Source: Centipeda artemidis DSM 19719
Lineage (GTDB): Bacteria > Bacillota > Negativicutes > Selenomonadales > Selenomonadaceae
Assembly (NCBI RefSeq): GCF_000426665.1
Contig: NZ_AUFU01000001.1
Span: 1-64,000, forward strand
Direction: 5' to 3'
DNA length: 64,000 nt
This document shows, piece by piece, positions 1-7,164 of this stretch. The notes under the pieces were generated by a model that saw nothing but the letters and a program-made list of their open reading frames with translations, made no database searches and was not told the DNA's origin. A program made the translations under genes and the position numbers. Position 1 is the stretch's first letter, and every line of letters begins with the position of its first letter.

Positions 1-261
1 CTTCATGGCATAGCTGTCATAGATTGCATCCTCGATTCCCTCGTCCGAGAGACCGAACCAGTTCTGCATGAGATACATGCGCAGCATCGTTTCGAGCGGG
101 ATTAACTTCCTGCCACGCTCTTTCTGGACGTAGAACGGCGCAATGAGTTCCATCCATTCTTTCCAAGGGATGATGGATTCCATGGCATCCAGGAAGGCTT
201 CACGCTTTGTTGTTCTATTACGGTTTGCGTATTCCATGTCTGTAAATGTTTGCTGCACCAT
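1..261 (-). CDS. IS5-family transposase, N-terminal part (cut by window edge)
   Basis: The first 87 codons of a transposase are visible; the rest lies outside the window. The start ATG is at 261-259, preceded on the minus strand by a GAGGGAGAG ribosome binding site. The N-terminus contains IIPW, LIAPFY, the IPLETMLRMYLMQNWFGLSD region and a following EDAIYDS stretch. This matches the DUF772-type N-terminal domain of IS5 transposases, a helical DNA-binding region. The catalytic DDE part is not visible, so activity cannot be judged. The element's end probably lies between here and about position 350, but I could not identify its inverted repeat. Confidence 0.85.
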   Translation of the reverse strand, partial: MVQQTFTDMEYANRNRTTKREAFLDAMESIIPWKEWMELIAPFYVQKERGRKLIPLETMLRMYLMQNWFGLSDEGIEDAIYDSYAMK

Positions 262-370
262 TTTTGTCTCTCCCTCATCGTTTATTGTCTTTCTCTATTG
301 TAATCTTTCAAGGCAGAGTTGCGCAACATAAGAATTTATCAGTGTTTCCTTAATTTTTTCATCTTTGTCA

Positions 371-412
371 AACAAAAAAACTCTCCGAACAATCCGATTC
401 AGAGAGTTTTTC
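371..412 (-). terminator. intrinsic terminator of the methionine operon
   Basis: An AAAACTCTC arm and a GAGAGTTTT arm flank a loop of about 16 bases. Read on the minus strand, the second arm runs into a T tract. It lies about 12 bases beyond the stop of the last methionine gene. The arms are A/T flanked on both sides, so it may also stop transcription coming from the IS side. Confidence 0.8.
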
Positions 413-423
413 ATAGACGTATT

Positions 424-2202
424 TTATTTTTTTAGCGCCTTCACGATCCGCGCGACGAGCGCCGTACGCGAAAAGGGGGTGATGATGTAGTAACCGTCAA
501 TATAGGGTTCGATGTCGCGCGCGATCTCTAGGGAGAGGCGTACGGCGAGTTCTTCCGCCTGCGCGCGGTCAAGCCCGCGGTACATGTCGATGATGCGCTC
601 TTCGACGTGGATGCCGGTGATCTCGCTCTCCATGTAGCGCGCGTTGCGCTCGCTGACGACGGGCATGATGCCGCCGAGGATCAACGCCTCGGGGAAGGTC
701 TCGCGCACGGCGCGCATGTTCTCTTTCGCACGTTCGCTGAGGACGGGCTGGGTAAAGAAGCCCATCATGCCCTCCTCGACCTTTTTCTTGGCGAGGTTGA
801 TCTGCGTGCCGAAGAATTTGGCATTGACGTTGAGCGCGCCGAAGATATGGAACGGTACGACGTCGCCGCGGCTGCCAAGGCTCGTGATAAAGGAAGCGAG
901 CTTGCGCGAGTTGAACTGATAGACGCTCTTCACCTCGTCGCGCTCGGCGGTCGGGATGGGGTCGCCCGTAATGGTAATGATGTTGTGCACGCCCTCGGCG
1001 CTGAGTCCGAGGAGCAGGGATTTGATGGCGTTGAGGTTGCGGTCGCGGCAGGTCATGTGCGGGATCGGTTCGATACCGAGCTCCCGATGCACGCGCCCCG
1101 CGAGCATCGCGGCGTCCATACGTGCGCGCGCGATGGGATTATCCGCGATGGTGATGGCGTTGACACCCGCCGCCATAAGTTCACGCGCGCCCGCCATGAA
1201 TTTATCTGCGCTGCCGGTCTCTGGCGGGTCGAGTTCGACGGCGATGGGTTTTGCACCCGATTTGAGCGCCTCATAGAACGGACTTTTCGGAAGTTCCGCA
1301 ACCTGCGGCGGGGCTTCCTCGTCCTCCTCCGGCATTATATCGCCCTGCGCTGCGAGCGCATCACAGAGCGCCTTGATATGCGCGGGGGTCGTGCCGCAGC
1401 AGCCGCCGAGGATGGAGACACCGTCTCGCCGGACGGCGGCGAGACTCGATCCGAAATAGTCGGGCGCGCTCTCGTAGAAGGTGCGCCCGTCGACGACGAC
1501 GGGATGCCCGGCATTCGGCATGAGCGAGAGCGGCAGCTCGTGCGCACCAAGGTGGCGAATGAGCTCCTTCATCTGCTTCGTGCCGTTGACGCAGTTAAAG
1601 CCGACGGCATCGACGTATCCGCTGCCCGCAACGGCGCGCACGAGATCCTCGACGAACCGCCCGTCGCGCGTATAGCCGCCCGGATACGCGGAGAACGAGT
1701 TGAGGACGAATGCGTCGGGACATTTCTGCTTGATATGCGCCGCAGTCTCGATCAGCCCCTCGTCGGAGGAATTGGTCTCAAATATGAAGTACCGCGCGCC
1801 GAGCGCGAGGAATGTATCAGCAAGAAAGGCGTACTCGTCGATGATGTCCGCATGAGGAAGCCCCATGACGGGACCGATGTCGGCAAAGACATAGGCGTCA
1901 AAGGGCGCCGCCGCGCGCGCCGCGATCTCCCATCCGGCGGTGACGATGCGGCAGACGAGCTCTTCATCCCCTTGGTAGACGATGCGGTTCGCGGCAAATG
2001 TGTTGGTCTTAATCGCCTGCGCCCCTGCGCGCAAATACTCCGTGTGGATGTCGCCGACGACCATCGGCGTCTCGATATTTGCGAGCTCGACGCCTTTGCC
2101 GCGCGTATGCAGTTTTTGCGCGTAGTATGTCCCCATGCCGCCGTCAAAGATGAGCGGTGCCGTTTTCAAATAGTCCCGTAGTGCTACACGTCCCTGCGCC
2201 AT
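424..2202 (-). CDS. bifunctional homocysteine S-methyltransferase / 5,10-methylenetetrahydrofolate reductase
   Basis: This 592-residue protein has two domains. Residues about 8-285 are a homocysteine S-methyltransferase barrel with zinc cysteines at C204 (GFNCVNG) and C268/C269 (GGCCGTTP). After an acidic linker (about 286-310), residues 315-590 are a MetF-type flavin reductase with the EGVHNIITITGDP segment. The architecture and length match B. subtilis YitJ. The reductase would make methyl-THF for the MetH encoded just upstream; the N-terminal domain could remethylate homocysteine from another donor. It is the third gene of a leftward operon and starts 6 bases after the metH stop. Which methyl donor the N-terminal domain uses is not visible in the sequence. 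Confidence 0.9.
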   Translation of the reverse strand: MAQGRVALRDYLKTAPLIFDGGMGTYYAQKLHTRGKGVELANIETPMVVGDIHTEYLRAGAQAIKTNTFAANRIVYQGDEELVCRIVTAGWEIAARAAAPFDAYVFADIGPVMGLPHADIIDEYAFLADTFLALGARYFIFETNSSDEGLIETAAHIKQKCPDAFVLNSFSAYPGGYTRDGRFVEDLVRAVAGSGYVDAVGFNCVNGTKQMKELIRHLGAHELPLSLMPNAGHPVVVDGRTFYESAPDYFGSSLAAVRRDGVSILGGCCGTTPAHIKALCDALAAQGDIMPEEDEEAPPQVAELPKSPFYEALKSGAKPIAVELDPPETGSADKFMAGARELMAAGVNAITIADNPIARARMDAAMLAGRVHRELGIEPIPHMTCRDRNLNAIKSLLLGLSAEGVHNIITITGDPIPTAERDEVKSVYQFNSRKLASFITSLGSRGDVVPFHIFGALNVNAKFFGTQINLAKKKVEEGMMGFFTQPVLSERAKENMRAVRETFPEALILGGIMPVVSERNARYMESEITGIHVEERIIDMYRGLDRAQAEELAVRLSLEIARDIEPYIDGYYIITPFSRTALVARIVKALKK

Positions 2203-2208
2203 AGATTT

Positions 2209-4629
2209 TCAGTCCTCCTGCTCGTCCAGTACCCGCCGGGCGATCTCCACGATGCTCCGTGCGTCGCCTGCATAATAGTCCGCGCCGATCTCGCGCGCAT
2301 AGTCCTCCGTCAGCACCGCGCCGCCGACGACGGTGTGACAGTCGTGCCCCGCCTCGCGCAGGGCTTCGATCGTGCGCTTCATCGCCGTGACGGTTGTCGT
2401 CATGAGCGCCGACAGTCCGATGAGCCCGACCTTTTTTTCGATGGCGACCTCGACGACGCGCGTCACAGGGACGTCTCGTCCGAGGTCGATGATCTGATAG
2501 CCGTAGTTCTCGAGCACGACCTTGACGATGTTCTTGCCGATGTCGTGAATGTCCCCCTCGACGGTCGCGAGGATGATTTTTCCCTTCGAAACGCCCTGCC
2601 CCGCCTCGGCGAGTTTGACCTTGATCAGCTCGAGCCCCGCCGTCGCCGCATTCGCCGCGTTGATGAGCTGCGGCAGGAAGATGATTTCCTTTTCATAGCG
2701 GTCTCCCACGATGTCAAGTGCGGGGATGACCTTTTCCTGAATGATGTCCATGGGAGCCATCTCGGTGAGGAGTTTGCGCGTGATGCGCTCGGCGTCGTCG
2801 CTCAGCCCACGCATGATGGCATCCATCAGTGGATCAACGTCCCCCGCCTGCTCGACCGCCGTCTGCACCGCCGCATCTACGCCTGTATCGCCCGTCAGCC
2901 CCAGCTCCTTGCGGCGGCGCATCTCCGCCTGCTCGGGAGCAAACCGCGTGATATACGCGGCACAGTCGACATCCTCGCCCGAGACTGCACGATAGGAGAC
3001 GACGGCGTCCATGATTTCCTTTGTATTCGGGTTGACGATCGGGAAGTCAAGCCCGACGTGCATCGCCTGAATGAGGAAATTCTCCGTCATATGCACGCGC
3101 GCAGGGAGACCAAAGGAGATGTTGCTGACGCCGAGGGCGCAGTGCAATCCGAGACGGTCATGCACCTCGCGCACGGCGCGCAGCGTCTCCATCGCCTGCT
3201 CCTGCTGTGCGGAGACGGTGAGCGTCAGGCAGTCGATGATGATGTCCTCACGGTCAAGCCCGTATCGCTCCGCTTCCTCTATGATGCGCTCCGCGATGGC
3301 GACGCGCTCCGCCGCCGTCTGTGGAAGCCCCGACTCGTCGAGCGCCAGTCCGAGCACCGCCGCGCCGTAGTGTTTGGCGAGCGGAAAAATCTCGTCCATA
3401 CGCGCGCGTTCGCCGCTGACAGAATTGATGATGACGCGCCCGTTCGTGACGCGCAGCGCCGCCTCAATGACCTTTGGATTCGCTGAGTCGATCTGCAGCG
3501 GGAGGTCGACGACGCTCTGCACCGCCTTGACCACGCGCGGGATGATCGCCTCCTCGTCCACGCCCTGCGCGCCGACGTTGATGTCGAGGACGTTCGCGCC
3601 CGCTTCCTGCTGTGAGATCGCGAGCTTCTTGATATAGCCCATATCCTCTTCGAGGAGCGCCTGCTGGAGACGCTTCTTCCCCGTCGGATTGATGCGCTCG
3701 CCGATGACGTTGAGCTTGCCGTACTCCGCGACGCATCCGGGGGACGCGACGCCCTTGCGCTTTTTACGTTTCGGACGCTCCTCCGCTCCGCCCGCGACCG
3801 CCGCCGCGAGCGCGCGGATAAAGTCGGGATTCGTCCCGCAGCAGCCGCCCATGATGACGGCGCCGCGCCGCGCGAACTCCGCCATCTCCGTACCGAACTC
3901 CTCCGCCGCCATCTCGTACGCCCCCGTGCGCGGGTCTGGCAGCCCCGCATTCGGTTTCACGATGATCGGCAGATCCGTCCACTCCATCATCTGCGCGACG
4001 ATCGGCAGGAGCTCCACGGGACCGAGCGAGCAGTTGACGCCGAGCGCCGCAACGCCGAGCGCGTCGAGTGTGACCGCAACGGACGGAACAGCCGCCCCGA
4101 GGAAGGTGCGCCCGTTCTGCTCAAAGGTCATCGTCACCCAGATGGGGAGCTTCGTGTGTTCTTTTGCCGCGAGTACCGCCGCCTTCACCTCGTAGAGGTC
4201 GGTCAGCGTCTCAAAGATGACGAGATCCGCACCTGCTGCTTCGCCCGCCGTGACCATCTCGCGGAAGAGCTCATAGGCGTCCTCAAAGGAGAGCGTGCCG
4301 AGCGGCTCGACCAGTTCCCCGATGGGGCCGATGTCGAGCGCAACGCGCACGCCCGGGACGCCGGAGTTCTCCGCTGCGCGCCGCGCGATCGCCACGTTCG
4401 CCCCGATGACCTCGGCGACCGTTTTCCCCGTGCCGATGAGCTTGTGTCCGTTCGCGCCGAAGGTGTTGCTGTAAATAACGCGGCTGCCCGCCGCGATGTA
4501 GTTCCGGTGCACCTCTTCGATGACCTCGGGATGCTCCATGCCAAAGAGCTCGGGACGCTCCCCCGGCGCAAGTCCGCGCGCCTGAAGCTCCGTCCCCATG
4601 CCCCCGTCCAGTATGATGATGTCCTGCAT
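2209..4629 (-). CDS. metH: B12-dependent methionine synthase lacking the reactivation domain
   Basis: It transfers a methyl group from methyl-THF to homocysteine through cobalamin. From the chosen start the order is: homocysteine domain (C200, C263, C264 as zinc ligands), pterin-binding domain (about 305-565, with INPTGKK and DIN), cobalamin cap (about 590-675), and cobalamin domain with the DIHDIGKN motif, His695 being the lower cobalt ligand. It ends at about 806 residues, so the C-terminal S-adenosylmethionine-binding reactivation domain is absent; that domain is the separate gene next upstream. I chose ATG at 4629 because GGGAGA stands about 9 bases before it; an upstream ATG at 4644 has no comparable site. 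This split arrangement is known in other anaerobes such as Thermotoga. Confidence 0.93.
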   Translation of the reverse strand: MQDIIILDGGMGTELQARGLAPGERPELFGMEHPEVIEEVHRNYIAAGSRVIYSNTFGANGHKLIGTGKTVAEVIGANVAIARRAAENSGVPGVRVALDIGPIGELVEPLGTLSFEDAYELFREMVTAGEAAGADLVIFETLTDLYEVKAAVLAAKEHTKLPIWVTMTFEQNGRTFLGAAVPSVAVTLDALGVAALGVNCSLGPVELLPIVAQMMEWTDLPIIVKPNAGLPDPRTGAYEMAAEEFGTEMAEFARRGAVIMGGCCGTNPDFIRALAAAVAGGAEERPKRKKRKGVASPGCVAEYGKLNVIGERINPTGKKRLQQALLEEDMGYIKKLAISQQEAGANVLDINVGAQGVDEEAIIPRVVKAVQSVVDLPLQIDSANPKVIEAALRVTNGRVIINSVSGERARMDEIFPLAKHYGAAVLGLALDESGLPQTAAERVAIAERIIEEAERYGLDREDIIIDCLTLTVSAQQEQAMETLRAVREVHDRLGLHCALGVSNISFGLPARVHMTENFLIQAMHVGLDFPIVNPNTKEIMDAVVSYRAVSGEDVDCAAYITRFAPEQAEMRRRKELGLTGDTGVDAAVQTAVEQAGDVDPLMDAIMRGLSDDAERITRKLLTEMAPMDIIQEKVIPALDIVGDRYEKEIIFLPQLINAANAATAGLELIKVKLAEAGQGVSKGKIILATVEGDIHDIGKNIVKVVLENYGYQIIDLGRDVPVTRVVEVAIEKKVGLIGLSALMTTTVTAMKRTIEALREAGHDCHTVVGGAVLTEDYAREIGADYYAGDARSIVEIARRVLDEQED

Positions 4630-4651
4630 TCCTATATCTCCCATTTCATAG

Positions 4652-5347
4652 TCATGTCGATGATGCCGCCGTCTTTGCGCCCTCTCTGCATCTGCGCCCC
4701 GCCTTTCGGAACGGGCAGTTGCGGAACATGAGACAGTGCTCGCAGTCGGGCGGGCGATGCGGCTGCGGCGTACGCGCGATGCCCATGATCGCCGTCACGG
4801 ATTTGCGCGGTACCATGATGGTCGTCGGTGTCAGCGAGACGCCGACGCGGCGCGTCATATCGAGCAGCGCAAAGAATTTCGGCTGCTCGGAGATCGGAAG
4901 ATCCCCGTAACCCGGACTGAACCGATCCGTCAGATAGCGTCCGCCCGCCTCGATCTCCGCGCGCATATCGCTCTCAAAATTATTGCAGATATTCTCGATC
5001 GCCGTACTCGCGCACGCGTCCATGATGACGGCATCCGCCGCATTCGTGACCTCATAGCGCATCATCAGACGCTCCACGCCGGGACCAAGCGTCGCGCCGA
5101 ACAGCACGACCTCCTCGCATGGCGCGAGCATCGTCGGTATATCCTTCCCCGCAAACGTGACGCCGAGCACGGCACCGTCCTCGAGCGGCACTTGCCGATA
5201 GGTGAGGCGCGGCGTCGCCGCCTGCAGCACCTCGTCCGTGCAGCGGCGCAGCTGCTTTGCGATATCCTCCGTGAGTTCCTGCCCGCGGAAGCCAAGATAC
5301 TTGAGTATTTCGTTCATATTTAACGCTGTAAAGCGCGGTTCAAACAT
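4652..5347 (-). CDS. methionine synthase reactivation (S-adenosylmethionine-binding) domain protein
   Basis: This 231-residue protein corresponds to the fourth domain of full-length MetH, encoded separately. It carries RFSPGYGDLPISEQ, the family motif equivalent to the RxxxGY adenosylmethionine site, followed by a PTTIMVPRKSVTAIMG segment. The C-terminus adds a cysteine cluster (CEHCLMFRNCPFR) that could bind metal or an iron-sulfur cluster; this is inference. Its expected job is reductive methylation of inactive cob(II)alamin in the MetH encoded 22 bases downstream. The start is set at ATG 5347, since AGGAG lies 5 bases before it and the upstream GTG overlaps that ribosome binding site. It is the first gene of the operon. 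Confidence 0.9.
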   Translation of the reverse strand: MFEPRFTALNMNEILKYLGFRGQELTEDIAKQLRRCTDEVLQAATPRLTYRQVPLEDGAVLGVTFAGKDIPTMLAPCEEVVLFGATLGPGVERLMMRYEVTNAADAVIMDACASTAIENICNNFESDMRAEIEAGGRYLTDRFSPGYGDLPISEQPKFFALLDMTRRVGVSLTPTTIMVPRKSVTAIMGIARTPQPHRPPDCEHCLMFRNCPFRKAGRRCREGAKTAASST

Positions 5348-5450
5348 AAGCACTCCTAAAATTTTTCACAGATATATGGACGCGCATTCCATGCGCACGA
5401 AACCTTCCATAAATACAACGTATGTGTATCTTGCTCATAAAGGTTCTATA

Positions 5451-5479
5451 ATAATAATCGTCTTTCCCTCAAAAAGCAA
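5451..5479 (-). promoter_or_regulatory. candidate promoter of the methionine operon
   Basis: On the minus strand a TTGCTT -35 box (5479-5474) and a TATTAT -10 box (5456-5451) are 17 bases apart. The leader to the first start is about 95 bases. It can form two hairpins: AACCTT/AAGGTT, and GCGCAT/ATGCGC around 5375-5389. I do not recognise a SAM-box or cobalamin riboswitch in it. Confidence 0.5.
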
Positions 5480-5498
5480 GACGGCTGCGCACTTTATA

Positions 5499-5527
5499 TT
5501 GCTATTTCTCAAATACTTTGGTATAAC
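5499..5527 (+). promoter_or_regulatory. candidate promoter of the ABC transporter pair
   Basis: TTGCTA (5499-5504) and TATAAC (5522-5527) are separated by 17 bases. The expected transcript start near 5534 falls after the ATG at 5531. This supports the GTG at 5561, with its strong GGAGGGGGG site, as the true start of the ATPase. Confidence 0.55.
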
Positions 5528-5560
5528 AGGATGAGTACTATCGGCGGAGGGGGGAACATC

Positions 5561-6310
5561 GTGCTGCGCATCGAACGCGTATCTTTTGACTATGAAACGG
5601 ACGGGACGCCCGTCCCGGTGCTGGCGGACGCCTCGCTGCATGTGGAGCGCGGCACGGTACACGCGCTCATCGGCGCGTCCGGCTGCGGCAAGTCTACCCT
5701 CCTGCGGCTCGCGGCGGGTCTGCTGCACCCGACGGCGGGGACTGTGCTCATGGACGGCGCACCCGTTGATCCGGGGCATCGACGCATCGGATTTCTCCCG
5801 CAAAACTACGGGTTGCTCCCGTGGAAAACGGTGCGTGAAAATATCCTCCTCGGCGCCGAGATCAAAGGACGCGCGCGCGAGAGCCTTGCGGACGCACTCG
5901 AAGAACTCGCGGCAGAACTTGGGCTAACCGATTTGCTCAGGCGCTATCCGCGCGAGCTGTCGGGCGGACAGCAGCAGCGCGTGGGTCTTGCGCGCGTGTT
6001 CCTGCTCGCGCCCGATTTCTTGCTGATGGACGAGCCGTTCTCCGCGCTCGACGCGATCACGCGCGAATCCATGCAGGAGGTTTTTCTCTCGCTGTGGCAG
6101 AAACGAGCGGTCACGACGCTCCTCGTCACGCATGATGTCGACGAAGCGCTCACGCTCGCAAGCCGCGTCTCGGTGATGGGCGGACGTCCTGGCAGCATCA
6201 TCGAGGCGATTGCGCATCCGTTTGCGGGCGACCTCACGGGCCGCATATCGCGCGATTTTTTTGAGATGGGACAGATATTGCGGGCAAAGATTGCGGAGGC
6301 GAACGCATGA
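5561..6310 (+). CDS. NitT/TauT-family ABC transporter ATP-binding protein
   Basis: A 249-residue ATPase of the SsuB/TauB type. It has Walker A (GASGCGKST), Q-loop (FLPQNYGLLPW), signature (LSGGQQQR), Walker B (FLLMDEPFSALD) and the H-loop (VTHDVDEA). I set the start at GTG 5561: GGAGGGGGG (5546-5554) lies six bases before it, and the promoter geometry would put the ATG at 5531 ahead of the transcript start. It overlaps the permease gene by four bases, so the two are translationally coupled. The substrate cannot be read from the ATPase. No periplasmic binding protein is encoded in this unit. Confidence 0.9.
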   Translation: MLRIERVSFDYETDGTPVPVLADASLHVERGTVHALIGASGCGKSTLLRLAAGLLHPTAGTVLMDGAPVDPGHRRIGFLPQNYGLLPWKTVRENILLGAEIKGRARESLADALEELAAELGLTDLLRRYPRELSGGQQQRVGLARVFLLAPDFLLMDEPFSALDAITRESMQEVFLSLWQKRAVTTLLVTHDVDEALTLASRVSVMGGRPGSIIEAIAHPFAGDLTGRISRDFFEMGQILRAKIAEANA

Positions 6311-7050
6311 TGGGAAAACTTTCGCTGCGTTCCTTCGTCTGCGGCATCGGCGCGTTTCTCCTCCTCTGGGCGCTCGCGGCACATCTGCTCGCTATGCCCG
6401 TCGTCCCTCCGCCTTCGGAGGTATTTGCGCGGCTCGCCGAAAAATTCACGGGCGTCATCGCCGTCCACGCGGGATACAGCCTCATGCGCATCGCACTCGG
6501 GCTGTCCCTCGCCGTCGCCGTCGGCTACCCGATCGGCATCCTGATGGGATATTTCCCACGGGTCAACCGTATACTGGCGCCAATGCTTTATCTCGCCTAT
6601 CCGGTTCCAAAGATCGCGCTCCTCCCCGTTGTGATGCTGATCTTCGGTGTCGGAGAGTCGGGCAAAATACTGCTCATCTTCCTCATCATCGTATTCCAAG
6701 TCGTCGTCGCCGTGCGCGACGCAACTGCGGGAATCCCGGCGGCAACCTACGAGCCGCTGCGCGTCCTCGGCGCATCATTTTGGCAGATGGTACGCCACAT
6801 CGTCCTCCCCGCCTCGCTCCCGAAATTCATCACCGCCGTGCGCATCGCGATGGCGACGGCGATCTCCGTCCTCTTTTTCACGGAGACATTCGGCACGAAA
6901 TACGGCATCGGCTACTACATCATGGACGCATGGCTGCGTGTCAACTACCTCGACATGTACGCGGGCATTGCGGTGCTCAGCGCGATCGGTCTCCTGCTCT
7001 TTGCGCTCCTCGATGCGGCGGAGCATGTGTTCTGCCGATGGAAGAACTGA
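6307..7050 (+). CDS. NitT/TauT-family ABC transporter permease
   Basis: A 247-residue inner-membrane permease of the BPD_transp_1 family with about six hydrophobic segments. The cytoplasmic coupling loop reads AGIPAATYEPLRVLGASFWQ, a version of the EAA loop that contacts the ATPase. The ATGA overlap with the ATPase gene indicates joint translation. Family members import sulfonates, nitrate, pyrimidine precursors or thiamine precursors. Without a binding protein in the operon the cargo is unknown. Confidence 0.88.
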   Translation: MMGKLSLRSFVCGIGAFLLLWALAAHLLAMPVVPPPSEVFARLAEKFTGVIAVHAGYSLMRIALGLSLAVAVGYPIGILMGYFPRVNRILAPMLYLAYPVPKIALLPVVMLIFGVGESGKILLIFLIIVFQVVVAVRDATAGIPAATYEPLRVLGASFWQMVRHIVLPASLPKFITAVRIAMATAISVLFFTETFGTKYGIGYYIMDAWLRVNYLDMYAGIAVLSAIGLLLFALLDAAEHVFCRWKN

Positions 7051-7065
7051 ACACACCTGTATACC

Positions 7066-7095
7066 TTTACAAAATCCCCCGAAAAATGTTAATAT
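7066..7095 (+). promoter_or_regulatory. candidate promoter upstream of the glutamine synthetase
   Basis: TTTACA (7066-7071) is followed after 17-18 bases by TTAATAT (7089-7095). A transcript from here would begin near 7102, directly before the terminator-like hairpin at 7111-7140. Confidence 0.4.
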
Positions 7096-7110
7096 GAGCG
7101 TGGATTTTTG

Positions 7111-7140
7111 CCGTACGGAGGGGAATCCGTACGGTTTTTT
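7111..7140 (+). terminator. terminator-like hairpin in the leader of the glutamine synthetase
   Basis: A perfect 9-bp stem (CCGTACGGA 7111-7119 with TCCGTACGG 7126-7134), a GGGGAA loop and six T residues (7135-7140). It lies 60 bases after the permease stop and 24 bases before the synthetase start. It could end the transporter transcript, act as an attenuator for the synthetase, or both. Confidence 0.8.
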
Positions 7141-7164
7141 GGTGAAAAAGGATGGTACGCAAAG

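Noticed and set aside
143-331. Small plus-strand open frame at the window start
   Set aside because: It overlaps the transposase on the other strand and has no ribosome binding site.
607-2181. A 524-codon open frame on the plus strand
   Set aside because: It mirrors the whole reductase gene on the other strand, has no recognisable domain, is very rich in R, D and H, and results from GC-rich codon use.
5348-5450. SAM or cobalamin riboswitch before the methionine operon
   Set aside because: The leader is only about 95 bases, and I could not match the conserved cores of either class.
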